Shown here: piece after piece, positions 24,598 through 34,000 of the stretch
How the letters are laid out: the number at the start of each line of letters is the position of its first letter
How positions within the stretch are numbered: the stretch's first letter is position 1
Assembly (NCBI GenBank): GCA_002355455.1
Contig: AP017375.1
Location: forward strand, 1,488,001-1,552,000
Length of the DNA: 64,000 bases
Source of the DNA: Stanieria sp. NIES-3757
GTDB lineage: Bacteria; Cyanobacteriota; Cyanobacteriia; Cyanobacteriales; Xenococcaceae
Direction of reading: 5' to 3'
Program-made: the position numbers and the translations under genes
Notes under the pieces: generated by a model
The model's input: the letters and a program-made list of their open reading frames with translations, nothing else
Database searches by the model: none
Told to the model about the DNA's origin: nothing

Positions 24598-27500
24598 TTA
24601 TGGATTTAATAATTGTTCGATAGTTGTTAAAAGTTGTTTAAGTCTGACCGGTTTGATCAGATATTCTGTAGCTCCTGCTGCTAAACAATTTTCTCGTGCT
24701 TGGTCTATAGCTAAGGCGGTCAGAGCAATAATTGGTGTAGAGCTAAACTGTGGAATAGTACGTAGACGACGAATGGTTTCTAATCCATCGATCAGCGATA
24801 ACTGAATATCCATAATAATCAATTCGGGGTTTTGAGCAATGGCAAGCTTGATTGCTTCATGTCCATTCTGAGCCACAATAATTTGATAGCCTCGACTGTC
24901 TAGATAATCAGAAAAAGTCTCAACGTTTTCCTGGTGATCCTCTGCTAACAAGATCACAGGACGTTGTTTTTTAGGCTCAGGTATTTCGACGTATCTACCA
25001 GAATTGGAGGGCAATTGCTGAAGTTCACAGGAGAAGGGAATGAGATTAGAAGCTATTTTGTCGATGGGCTGGGGGTTATATGGTAAACAAACTTTAAAAC
25101 AACTACCGCAATCTACTTCACTATTGACAGTAATATAACCGCCATGAAGTTCAATAATTTGTTTAACCAGGCTAAGTCCTAAACCAGTTCCCGAATACTG
25201 ACGATTTAAGGCACTATCAATTTGAATAAAAGGTTGAAAGAGTTTTGTGAGGTTTTCAGTAGCAATACCAATACCTGTATCAATTACGGAAAAACAGATT
25301 AATTGCGCTGCTGTTTCTACTTGAACCTCCAAGGTGATTAACCCACCCGAAGGAGTAAATTTCACTGCATTATTAAGCAAATTAATTAAAACTTGTCGCA
25401 TCCGCCGTCGGTCGACTTGAATAAGCCCTAAGTCTGACGTAATGTTGATATTCAGTTGAATTCTTTTTTTAAGAGCTTGTTGTTGAATAAATATCAAACT
25501 AGATTGACATAGTTCTTGGACGCAAGTAGGAGCGATGTTTAATTCTAATTTTCCTGCTTCGATTTTGGCTAGATCGAGAATATCGTTGATTAATTCCAAC
25601 AGGTGTCTACCACTACTTTCAATTGTGACAATGGTTTTTTGCTGTTCTTCGTTGAGGTTACCAAATACTTCTTCTTGCAAAGCTTCAGACATTCCTAAGA
25701 TCGTGTTGAGAGGGGTACGGAATTCGTGGCTCATGTTGGCGAGAAACTCATCCTTGAGAGAAGTAGCACGTTCCAATTGTCGATTACTTAATTCTAATTG
25801 TTGATTCATTTCCTGAAGTTTTGCTTCTGCTTGTTTTCTCTCTGCTAATTCTCTTTGAAGCTGTTTAAATAAATCTGCTTGTTGAAGAGCAACACTAAGT
25901 TGCCAACCAATTTGACGTAGCAAAGAAATTTCATCTTTTTCCCAATGACGAGGAGAAGAGTTTTGATAAGCAGCTAACAAACCCCATAAGTGATCGCCAA
26001 GAAAGATCGGAGCGATTACGTAGGCTTTGGCTTCAAATTGTTCTAATAACTGAAGGTGACATTTAGAATGACCTGCTTGATAAATATCATCAACAGCAAA
26101 AGTTTCATTTTGAGCATATCTACCACCTTGAGTATCTTGCAAATGGGTATCGTTGATTTTGGGGAAAGTCCCTACTAATGGTGTCCATCCTTCTGTCATT
26201 GATTCGGCAACAAAGCTACCGCTCCAGTCAAAGTTAAAGCGGTAAATAACAACCCTTTCAGCGTTAAATAATTGGCGAATTTCTTGAACAGCAGTATGAA
26301 AAATAGTATTTAAATCAAGAGATTGACGAATCCGTTGAGTAATTAATCGTAACGATAATTCTCTTTGTGCTTGTTGACGAATAATGTGTTCTGCTTTTTT
26401 GCGCTCGGTAATATCTGTCAAGGTACCAAAGAAACCGATTTGTTGACCATCAGAATCGATTTCAGGCAGGGTTTGGCTCAGAAACCATTTAATCGTACCA
26501 TCAGGAAGTAAATGCCTTCCTTCAGATTGAAATCTACTTGACTCGGTCAATTTTTTTTTACTTTCTTTTTTTATGCGATCGCGGTCTTCTGGATGAATGG
26601 CTTCAATCCAACCTCTTCCCAATGCTGACTCAGTCGGTCTTCCTGTCATGGCTTCCCAACGCTCATTAACATATATACAGTCGCCTTCTGAATTAAATCG
26701 AAACAGAGCAACAGGAATATTTTCTGCCAAGGTTGCATAACGGCGTTCACTTTCTCTTAGTGCTGCTTCTATATGTTTGAGTTCGCTAATATCAGTTACA
26801 GTACCGATGTAGCCAACAATCTCACCAGCTAGATTAATTTCGGGTAATGCCCGACAGAAAAACCAGACAATACTACCATCAGGACGGAGAAATCTAGCTT
26901 CATTGCAATAAAATTTTTGCTGTTTAATACTTTGAGACCATTTAGCGATGAGTTGCTCGCGGTCTTCTGGATGCAAAGCTTTGATCCAGCCATCTCCCAA
27001 AGCTTCCTCTTTAGAAGCTATTTTAGTCATTTCAAGCCAATAACTGTTGACATAAAGACATTTACCCTTAGTATCAACCCGAAAAATCCCAACTGGTGCT
27101 GTTTCTGCCAAAGTCGCGTAACGATTTTCACTTTCCCGTAGAGCCGTTTCTGCTCGTTTGAGGTCGCTAATATCGATCGCGTTGGAAATTCCCATTACTA
27201 CTCGCTCACCATCCCACACTGGACTGCTTTGCACCCTATACCAAGCTGTATTTCCTAAAGTGTCAAGATAACCTTCTACCTCACATTGAACAGTTTTACC
27301 TTGCTCGAAGATCTGCTCTAGACCCTGGGTTTGTAGGTTGTGATATTGGGGTAATAAAAATTCTGAGATATTTTTACCAATGACCTGTTCAAGAGAAAAA
27401 CCCTCAGTTGTCCTATTGATATAGGTTATTGTTCCTTGGCGGTCAAAGGTGGTAATTGAACCAGGCGCACTCTGAATAATACCTTGGAGCTTGGCTTCTG

Positions 27501-30500
27501 AAGCTTGCAGAGCTAGTTCGGCTTGTTTGCGGTCTTTAATATCAACGAGAGTTGCTCGGTTGTATAGTAGTTTTCCATCTTTATCTTTAACAGCGATCGC
27601 ACTAATCATTACGGGTAAAACGCTGTCATCTTTACAGACCATTTCGTATTCAAGATCTTTAATCCGACCTTGTTGCTTGAAAAGGGGAAAGTTTTTTGAG
27701 AAATTTTTTTGACTAGTTTCCGTAAAAAATTCCCAAATACCTCTACCAATCATTTCCGCGCGAGTATAGCCTAACAATTGCAACTCTGTTTGGTTGACTC
27801 TGATAAATCGCCCTTCAGCATCTAGGGAATGGTATCCGCATGGTGCATTATCATACAAATCTTCAACTTCACGAGTATATTGCTCTAATGCTGCTTCGGT
27901 TTGTTTGCGTTCTGTAATATCAGAAAAAGAGCCAACAATCTCAACTGCTTTTCCTTCTTGGTTGACTATTAGTTGGGATTCGTCTTGCATCCAGCGATAA
28001 TTACCATTTTTATCTAAAAAACGATACTCGTAGCGAACGTGTCCAAACTCTAAAATTTGAGGCAGTGTTGCTAATACTCTGGATAAATCCTCTGGATGAA
28101 TGCGACTGAGCCAAAATTCTGAATCAGCTAGAAATTCTTTTGGTGTGTAACCTAATATATTTTGAATATTATTGCTGATAAAAGTTGCTCCAAAGTCTCC
28201 CTCTGATTTACTGGCAAAAATTATTGTGGGACTAGAGGAGAGCAAATATTGTAACCGTTCTTTCAATTGATAATTTTCCAGTTCGGTTTGTTTACGTTCT
28301 GTAATGTCTACAACAATGCCAAACAAACGGGTTACCTGACCTTCTTGATTACACACCACTTGTCCCTTGACAAAAATGTAGCCTGAAGTTTCATCTTGGC
28401 GAAGAATTTTGAGGTCTGTTTCATAGGATTTTCCTTGGACAATTGCTCTGTCAACTAAGAATTGATGATGCTCTCGACTATCGGGGTGGATATATTGATT
28501 TAAATCTTTGTAAATTGGTTCACTGCTTCCTAACTCAAATCCAAAAATTAAAAAGACTTCAGGTGACCAAGTAATTTTTTCAGTAATAACATCAAATTCC
28601 CAATTGCCCATCCGAGCAATCTTTTGGGCTTCTTGGAGACGAGCTTCGCTTTGTTGCAAATCTGCTGTGCGTTCTGCTACTCGTTGTTCTAATTCTTGGT
28701 TAAATTGATATAACTCAGTTTCAATAGCTTTGCGCTCAGTAATGTCTAAATACACGCCAGCCATTTGAATTGGTTGCCCATTTTGATCGTAAAAAACTTT
28801 TCCCTTATTTAAAGACCAACGGATTGTGCCATCAGGATAAACAACCCGAAATTCAATATTATAATTTGCTCCCGTTGCGACAGCCATGTCAATTTCTTTT
28901 AAAACGCGGTCGCGGTCTTCTGGATGGAGTCTAGCCACAAACATTTCGTAAGAGCCATCAAACTCTCCTGGTGCTAACCCAAACAAGGCTTCCATATTAG
29001 CTGACCATTTGATTTTGCCCTTTTGAATATTCCAGTTCCAACTTCCCATGCAGGCTGCTTCAAAAGCTAATCTAAGCTGTGCTTCGCTTTCTCGTAAGAT
29101 TTGTTCTGTACGTCGTCGTTCTTCCAGTTCGATTTGGACTTGTTCGTAGACTGCTGCTTGTTGGAGAGCGATCGCTACCTGGTCGGAAATTTGTTTGAGT
29201 AAATTTACGTCTGAACTATGCCAATAGCGAGGCTGAAAACATTCGTGGACAATTAATAATCCCCACAAATAAGAATCTTGTAAAATGGGCAAGACTAGAT
29301 TAGCACGTACCTGAAGATTAGCTAACAGTTTCTTATGGCAAGGTTGAATTGCAGTTGTTTCAATATCATCAATACTAGTGATCCAACCGTTTAGATAGAG
29401 GTCATACCACTTAGACTTTAAACAAGGATCATTAATTTGTCGATTAAGAATGGATAACTCAACTCTACTGACCGACTCGACCACAACGTTTCCATTCAAA
29501 TTATGATCGAACCGATACAGTAAGACGCGATCGCATTGTAAAAACGAGCGTACTGCATCCACTGTTGTATTGAGGACATTTTGTAGGTTTAAAGATTGTC
29601 GAATTTGGCTAGTGATATCTGCTACTAAACGTTCTTTTTGATACTGAGTTTGTAATTCGGTAGTACGTTTTTGTACTTGTTTCTCTAATTCTCGTGTTTG
29701 GCTTGCTATCAGTTCTAGTTTTTCTGCTTCTAGTTGCAATACTCGTTTTGCTAGCTTGTCCACCAGGCGATAAATTTCCACAGGGTTGAAAACGTCTAAC
29801 AAATTAGTTGGTGTAACCATACCTAATAATGAGTCTTGATGATCTTTTATCAATACCTGCTCGATCTGCTCTTGTTGCATCAGCATCCAAACTGAATCAA
29901 GAGTGGTATCTGGTTCTACAGACAAGACCGAGCTACTCATGATTTGCTGTACCTGAACTTGAGCCAAATTTAGTCCTAAAGCAAGTAACTGCACTAAATC
30001 TCGTTCGGTAACAATTCCTAAGTTTTGAGTTTCTTTTGATTCCGACTCTTCTACAATCACAACTGAACTTACTTGATGATCTGCCATAAGTTGAGTTAGT
30101 TGAGCTACAGAAGTAGTTGGTTTGGCATAAACTACATCATTGGTCATCACTTCAGTTACTTGGCGCAAACGTAACCAATCAATTAAGCCAAAAAGTTGTA
30201 GTAGACTTTCATAGGTCAGTATTCCTACTATTTGTTCATGCTCATCAACTATCGGTAGGTGTCGAATTTGATGCTTCTGAAATAAATTTAAAATTACAAA
30301 TAAGTCAGTAGATTGAGATTCTGGCAGAGTCACGACAGGATGGCTCATTACCTCGGCGATCGCAATTTCTGTGAGAGGCTGTTCCTTAGTTGCCAGTTGC
30401 AATACATCCCGTTCTGTCAGGATGCCGATTAAGTGATTATTTTCGACCACCAAAACACAACTAGATTGAGTTTCAGTAAAAATTTGAGACTGTTCTAAAT

Positions 30501-30645
30501 CAATTTCACAGGTTAAAGAACAGGTTGTTCTACCAGCACTCATTAAAACAATAGCCTCAGTAATTTTGCGGTAGGAGGCTACAATTAAAGGATTACGGAT
30601 CAGAATTTTTGATAAATCAATTTCTGTAATATGTTCGGAAAACAT
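24598..30645 (-). CDS. Giant CBS-GAF-PAS7-GAF hybrid histidine kinase
   Basis: A 2015-residue cytosolic sensor. In order: four CBS motifs (about 1-290), coiled coil, GAF1 (about 340-497), seven PAS domains (about 520-1415), GAF2 (about 1435-1590), HisKA with H1640 in 'NMSHEFRTPLN', HATPase ('IDTGIGIATENL', 'YSGTGLGLSLVKQI'), and a C-terminal receiver with D1946 ('LIIMDIQLS'). No membrane segment is seen. Both GAF domains carry a Cys-His pair (C436-H437 'QPCHKKLL'; C1529-H1530 'SKCHLQLLEQF') at the position of the bilin-binding Cys in cyanobacteriochromes, so light sensing is possible. CBS pairs may bind adenine nucleotides. The gene is intact. Confidence 0.9.
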   Translation of the reverse strand: MFSEHITEIDLSKILIRNPLIVASYRKITEAIVLMSAGRTTCSLTCEIDLEQSQIFTETQSSCVLVVENNHLIGILTERDVLQLATKEQPLTEIAIAEVMSHPVVTLPESQSTDLFVILNLFQKHQIRHLPIVDEHEQIVGILTYESLLQLFGLIDWLRLRQVTEVMTNDVVYAKPTTSVAQLTQLMADHQVSSVVIVEESESKETQNLGIVTERDLVQLLALGLNLAQVQVQQIMSSSVLSVEPDTTLDSVWMLMQQEQIEQVLIKDHQDSLLGMVTPTNLLDVFNPVEIYRLVDKLAKRVLQLEAEKLELIASQTRELEKQVQKRTTELQTQYQKERLVADITSQIRQSLNLQNVLNTTVDAVRSFLQCDRVLLYRFDHNLNGNVVVESVSRVELSILNRQINDPCLKSKWYDLYLNGWITSIDDIETTAIQPCHKKLLANLQVRANLVLPILQDSYLWGLLIVHECFQPRYWHSSDVNLLKQISDQVAIALQQAAVYEQVQIELEERRRTEQILRESEAQLRLAFEAACMGSWNWNIQKGKIKWSANMEALFGLAPGEFDGSYEMFVARLHPEDRDRVLKEIDMAVATGANYNIEFRVVYPDGTIRWSLNKGKVFYDQNGQPIQMAGVYLDITERKAIETELYQFNQELEQRVAERTADLQQSEARLQEAQKIARMGNWEFDVITEKITWSPEVFLIFGFELGSSEPIYKDLNQYIHPDSREHHQFLVDRAIVQGKSYETDLKILRQDETSGYIFVKGQVVCNQEGQVTRLFGIVVDITERKQTELENYQLKERLQYLLSSSPTIIFASKSEGDFGATFISNNIQNILGYTPKEFLADSEFWLSRIHPEDLSRVLATLPQILEFGHVRYEYRFLDKNGNYRWMQDESQLIVNQEGKAVEIVGSFSDITERKQTEAALEQYTREVEDLYDNAPCGYHSLDAEGRFIRVNQTELQLLGYTRAEMIGRGIWEFFTETSQKNFSKNFPLFKQQGRIKDLEYEMVCKDDSVLPVMISAIAVKDKDGKLLYNRATLVDIKDRKQAELALQASEAKLQGIIQSAPGSITTFDRQGTITYINRTTEGFSLEQVIGKNISEFLLPQYHNLQTQGLEQIFEQGKTVQCEVEGYLDTLGNTAWYRVQSSPVWDGERVVMGISNAIDISDLKRAETALRESENRYATLAETAPVGIFRVDTKGKCLYVNSYWLEMTKIASKEEALGDGWIKALHPEDREQLIAKWSQSIKQQKFYCNEARFLRPDGSIVWFFCRALPEINLAGEIVGYIGTVTDISELKHIEAALRESERRYATLAENIPVALFRFNSEGDCIYVNERWEAMTGRPTESALGRGWIEAIHPEDRDRIKKESKKKLTESSRFQSEGRHLLPDGTIKWFLSQTLPEIDSDGQQIGFFGTLTDITERKKAEHIIRQQAQRELSLRLITQRIRQSLDLNTIFHTAVQEIRQLFNAERVVIYRFNFDWSGSFVAESMTEGWTPLVGTFPKINDTHLQDTQGGRYAQNETFAVDDIYQAGHSKCHLQLLEQFEAKAYVIAPIFLGDHLWGLLAAYQNSSPRHWEKDEISLLRQIGWQLSVALQQADLFKQLQRELAERKQAEAKLQEMNQQLELSNRQLERATSLKDEFLANMSHEFRTPLNTILGMSEALQEEVFGNLNEEQQKTIVTIESSGRHLLELINDILDLAKIEAGKLELNIAPTCVQELCQSSLIFIQQQALKKRIQLNINITSDLGLIQVDRRRMRQVLINLLNNAVKFTPSGGLITLEVQVETAAQLICFSVIDTGIGIATENLTKLFQPFIQIDSALNRQYSGTGLGLSLVKQIIELHGGYITVNSEVDCGSCFKVCLPYNPQPIDKIASNLIPFSCELQQLPSNSGRYVEIPEPKKQRPVILLAEDHQENVETFSDYLDSRGYQIIVAQNGHEAIKLAIAQNPELIIMDIQLSLIDGLETIRRLRTIPQFSSTPIIALTALAIDQARENCLAAGATEYLIKPVRLKQLLTTIEQLLNP

Positions 30646-31314
30646 TTGTAAATATTGTTATTTAAATCCAGTTTTTTTATTTTTAAATTTGTTGATTGTT
30701 CGGTTTTTACTTAATTTATTTTTTGTTTAACGGTAGAATTAATCAATTGAATTTAACATAAAAAAAGATCGAAAAATAAAAATTAAATATGTATTGAAAA
30801 AATTAATAATTAACTAAAATAATTGGAAATTTACTGATTCAAACTATATTTTTAACTTTTTGGAATCGGCAATTTTATCTATTGACCAAAAAGTAAATTA
30901 CTTGCGATCACAAAAGAAATAGTCATAGTTATAAATAAACTATTTAATTAATTAATATCTATGCGCTATTTAGATAACTTTTGGTTTTTTAAATGTAATA
31001 CAAATAAATAATTATTTGCTTAAATTTATTAATTCTAAATAAAAAGTAATTTATTCGTCATGATTGGTATTGGTTACCCTAGAGAGTAAAAAAGAGGAAA
31101 ATTGCTTGTTTATAAATGGAATCCAGATTACATAAGAATAGGCTTTTTCACGCCCTCCTCAACATTCTAATTGAGTAAAGTAAAAAGAAAACCTAACTTT
31201 CTCTCAAAAGCAAAGAAATTTTAATTTACCTGGAGACATTCTTCTCTCAAACTTAAGCTAAACTCCAGTATGAGAGCAATTGTTAATTAACTTAGTTTTT
31301 TTATAATTTAAAAT
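30646..31314. other. AT-rich divergent intergenic region
   Basis: 669 bases between the divergent hybrid kinase and uridylyltransferase genes, with no frame I could support and no clear structured RNA. It should hold both promoters. Composition is very AT-rich with many A and T runs. Confidence 0.4.
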
Positions 31315-32211
31315 ATGTCTCAACAGAAAGTTCGTAAAGCTTTAATTCCTGCTGCTGGTTTTGGTACTCGATTATTTCCTGCTACAAAAATTGTCAAAAA
31401 AGAATTGTTTCCGATTATTGATGGTGATGGACGAGCCAAACCAATTATTATAGCAATTGTAGAAGAAGCAATTAATGCAGGGATAGAACAAGTTGGAATT
31501 GTTGTTCAACCAGAAGATCAAGAATTATTTACTGATTTGTTTAAAGCACCTCCCAAACCAGAATTATTTAAAAAATTATCTCTTGAAAATCAGGAATATA
31601 GTCAATATTTACAAGATTTAGGTAAACAAATTACTATTCTGATTCAAACAGAACAAGAAGGATATGGTCATGCAGTTTATTGTGCTAAAGATTGGGTTGA
31701 GCAAGAACCTTTTTTATTGTTACTAGGCGATCATGTTTATACAACTAATACCGATCGCTCTTGTGCTAAACAAATGCTTGATGTTTATCAACAATTTGAA
31801 CAAAATATTATTGGTTTGACAATCATGTCAGCCGAAATAATTCATAAAGCAGGCTGCGTTACTGGGGTTTGGCAACAGTCAAATTCGCTTTTAGAAATAA
31901 CTGAAATATATGAAAAACCAAGTTTAGAATATGCGCGAAAAAATTTAAAAGTTAATGGAATGAAAGAGGATGAATTTTTAGGTGTATTTGGGATGTATAT
32001 CCTTGAGTCAAAAATTTTTGATTTACTAGCAGAAGATATTAATAATAATTACCGATTTAAAGGAGAATTTCAGTTAACTACTTGCTTAGATAAATTACGT
32101 CAACAGCAAGACGCGCTTGGTTACTTAGTTCAAGGACAGTATTTTGATACAGGTATGCCGTTATTTTATCGCCAAACTATGATTGATTTTTATCAGGCTC
32201 ATCAAAACTAA
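31315..32211 (+). CDS. GalU-like UTP-glucose-1-phosphate uridylyltransferase
   Basis: A 298-residue nucleotidyltransferase. The N-terminus 'ALIPAAGFGTRLFPATKIVKKELFPI' is the nucleotide-binding loop of the GalU/RmlA fold (residues about 9-34). 'QEGYGHAVYCAKDW' and 'LLLLGDHVY' mark the sugar and metal sites, and 'GEFQLTTCLD' the C-terminal part. It should make UDP-glucose (or a related NDP-sugar) for glycolipids and polysaccharides. The insertion 'IDGDGRAKPIII' is unlike E. coli GalU ('KP'), so substrate choice is uncertain. Length matches GalU. It overlaps the convergent hydrolase gene by 4 bases. Confidence 0.8.
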   Translation: MSQQKVRKALIPAAGFGTRLFPATKIVKKELFPIIDGDGRAKPIIIAIVEEAINAGIEQVGIVVQPEDQELFTDLFKAPPKPELFKKLSLENQEYSQYLQDLGKQITILIQTEQEGYGHAVYCAKDWVEQEPFLLLLGDHVYTTNTDRSCAKQMLDVYQQFEQNIIGLTIMSAEIIHKAGCVTGVWQQSNSLLEITEIYEKPSLEYARKNLKVNGMKEDEFLGVFGMYILESKIFDLLAEDINNNYRFKGEFQLTTCLDKLRQQQDALGYLVQGQYFDTGMPLFYRQTMIDFYQAHQN

Positions 32212-33341
32212 TTAAAATTTTGATCGCACCAATCTAAAACTCGATTCCATGCCCACCAACAATCGCGATCGCCGTAGTTTTTTTGACAAGTTTTATTGCT
32301 AATATAACCAACATGACCCCCATACTTAGTTAAGATTAAATCTATCGCTGAATTCTCCTCACAAGCTTGTTTTAAATCGGGGATAATTTGCGGATCGAAT
32401 AGAGGATCGTCTTCTGCATAAAGAATTAAAGTAGGTTTAGTTAATTGAGGTAATAAATAAAGGGCATTACAAGCTTCATAATATTCTTCAGGCGAACTAA
32501 AACCTAATCTATTAATAACTAATTCGCGGTCAAAACCTCTAATACTATTTGCTCGATTAATTGCTGCCAAATCAAACTCATGAGGATGATAAGAATGAAG
32601 TTTTAAAGCAAGTTGTTTTAAACTTTGAGCAATCTTTTTTTCTACATATTTACCAAAAGGATGTTGTTCTAAATAAGTCAAAGAACGATTAGAATCTAAA
32701 CTAGGACAAATTACTGCACCACCAGCAATATCTGGATGATTTAAAGCTGATTTAATTCCCCATAATGCCAATTGTCCTCCTAAAGAATACCCTGTAAACC
32801 AAAAAGGTGCAGGACATCCCATCTCTTTTGCAGCGACCCCGAAGGGTTCTGCTTCGCAGCCCGCAATTTTGACAAAATCTTCTCCTTCATACAAACCATC
32901 AGAAGTAAGAGTAGAAGATAATTGAGCCGTTTTCCCATGTCCGCGCCAGTCAAACAGTACAACGGCATAACCTCTAGCGTAGGCTTTTCTACCTAAAATT
33001 CTTAGAAACCATTGATTATTTAAATCTCCAGTAATTCCATAAGTCCCGATAATCGTACCTTTAGCTTGGTTTGGAATAGCAACTAATCCATAAATAGGAA
33101 CTTCTTGCGCTCCTAAAAAAATCTTTTCTTGATAGAAAGGTTCTGTTTCTAAAACATTTTTCTCCCAAGTTTTACTGGCTCTAAAAGCAATATGCAAAGT
33201 CATTAATAAACCATTTTTAAGTTGATGAGGAGGAAAATAGCTCTCTAATTCTTTGGCTTGAAACTGTTTTTGGTTTTGTTGCTCTGTCTGATTTGTTTGG
33301 TAATAATTAAACATTTTTATTTTAAATAATTGACCAATCAT
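32208..33341 (-). CDS. YheT-like alpha/beta hydrolase
   Basis: A 377-residue alpha/beta-fold hydrolase resembling the COG0429 (YheT/ABHD) group. The nucleophile is S186 in 'FTGYSLGGQ'. The acid is likely the Asp in 'LYAEDDPLF', the His in 'TKYGGHVGYI', and the oxyanion side is 'GTYGITGDLNNQWF'. Substrate is unknown; esters or lipids are likely. Residues 160-171 ('AGCEAEPFGVAA') are encoded by a GC-rich palindromic repeat inserted in frame (32830-32864), in a surface loop before the nucleophile. A second ATG ten codons in is an equally good start. Confidence 0.82.
   Translation of the reverse strand: MIGQLFKIKMFNYYQTNQTEQQNQKQFQAKELESYFPPHQLKNGLLMTLHIAFRASKTWEKNVLETEPFYQEKIFLGAQEVPIYGLVAIPNQAKGTIIGTYGITGDLNNQWFLRILGRKAYARGYAVVLFDWRGHGKTAQLSSTLTSDGLYEGEDFVKIAGCEAEPFGVAAKEMGCPAPFWFTGYSLGGQLALWGIKSALNHPDIAGGAVICPSLDSNRSLTYLEQHPFGKYVEKKIAQSLKQLALKLHSYHPHEFDLAAINRANSIRGFDRELVINRLGFSSPEEYYEACNALYLLPQLTKPTLILYAEDDPLFDPQIIPDLKQACEENSAIDLILTKYGGHVGYISNKTCQKNYGDRDCWWAWNRVLDWCDQNFN
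32830..32864. repeat. GC-rich palindromic repeat inside the hydrolase gene
   Basis: GCAGCGACCCCGAAGG and TTCTGCTTCGCAGCCCGC together make a 35-base GC-rich island with inverted GCAG/CTGC and GAAGG/CTTC pieces. It lies in the middle of an AT-rich coding region, adds about 12 residues and keeps the reading frame. It resembles the small dispersed repeats known in cyanobacteria. Confidence 0.5.
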
Positions 33342-33629
33342 GATTATTGTAAGTGTAGCTAGCCGTAAAAAGCGATCGCATTTAAGAACAAACTTGGCGA
33401 TGATTAATTTTGCTCGAATTTGGTCGCTGATCTGTAGTTGATGTTCATTGCTTCGTTAAAAGTAAAAATTTGAACTTCAATAAAAAGATACATCTATCTA
33501 TAGTTATAAAAATATATCTAATTAATTTTTAAACGGTAAATTTAAGTTTAAATCTTGCTTATGGTGGAAGGACAAAGTAAAAAGTTATTTCAAACTATAA
33601 ATCACTATAGAAAAATTTTAATTTAATCA

Positions 33630-33944
33630 ATGAATCTTACTCCAACTATCAACTACCTCAATCTCGAACAAAATCAAGAAGTTAATTGCTTAATCAAACA
33701 ACATTTAAATCAATTAGAAGCTGTCTGCCATTCAATTAAAAATTGCTATGTAGCCATTGAAAATGCTCGTGATTATCAAAAAAGCGGAACTTCTTATCGA
33801 GTCACTCTTCATCTCAGTGTAGACCCAAATTATGAATTTTTAGTGGTTCGCAATCCTGATTACGCTCAAGAATACGAATCCTGGGAATCATTAATTAAAG
33901 ATGTTTTTACCGAAGCTCAAGATCAAATTATCGAGTTAATTTAA
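33630..33944 (+). CDS. HPF/RaiA-like ribosome-hibernation-domain protein
   Basis: A 104-residue protein with the S30AE/HPF pattern: 'IKQHLNQLEAVCHSIKNCYVAIE', then a strand-rich part 'SYRVTLHLSVDPNYEFLVVRN', and a final helix 'IKDVFTEAQDQIIELI'. HPF/RaiA proteins bind the 30S decoding centre during stress. This is a short form without the C-terminal dimerisation domain of long HPF; cyanobacteria usually also encode a long one (LrtA), so this may be a secondary homologue with a distinct job. It precedes the CrtISO-like gene by 56 bases and may be co-transcribed. Confidence 0.65.
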   Translation: MNLTPTINYLNLEQNQEVNCLIKQHLNQLEAVCHSIKNCYVAIENARDYQKSGTSYRVTLHLSVDPNYEFLVVRNPDYAQEYESWESLIKDVFTEAQDQIIELI

Positions 33945-34000
33945 AAGATAAACAGAGAAGTTTGTTACATTTTTTAAGAGTTAATCAACACAGCAAAATT

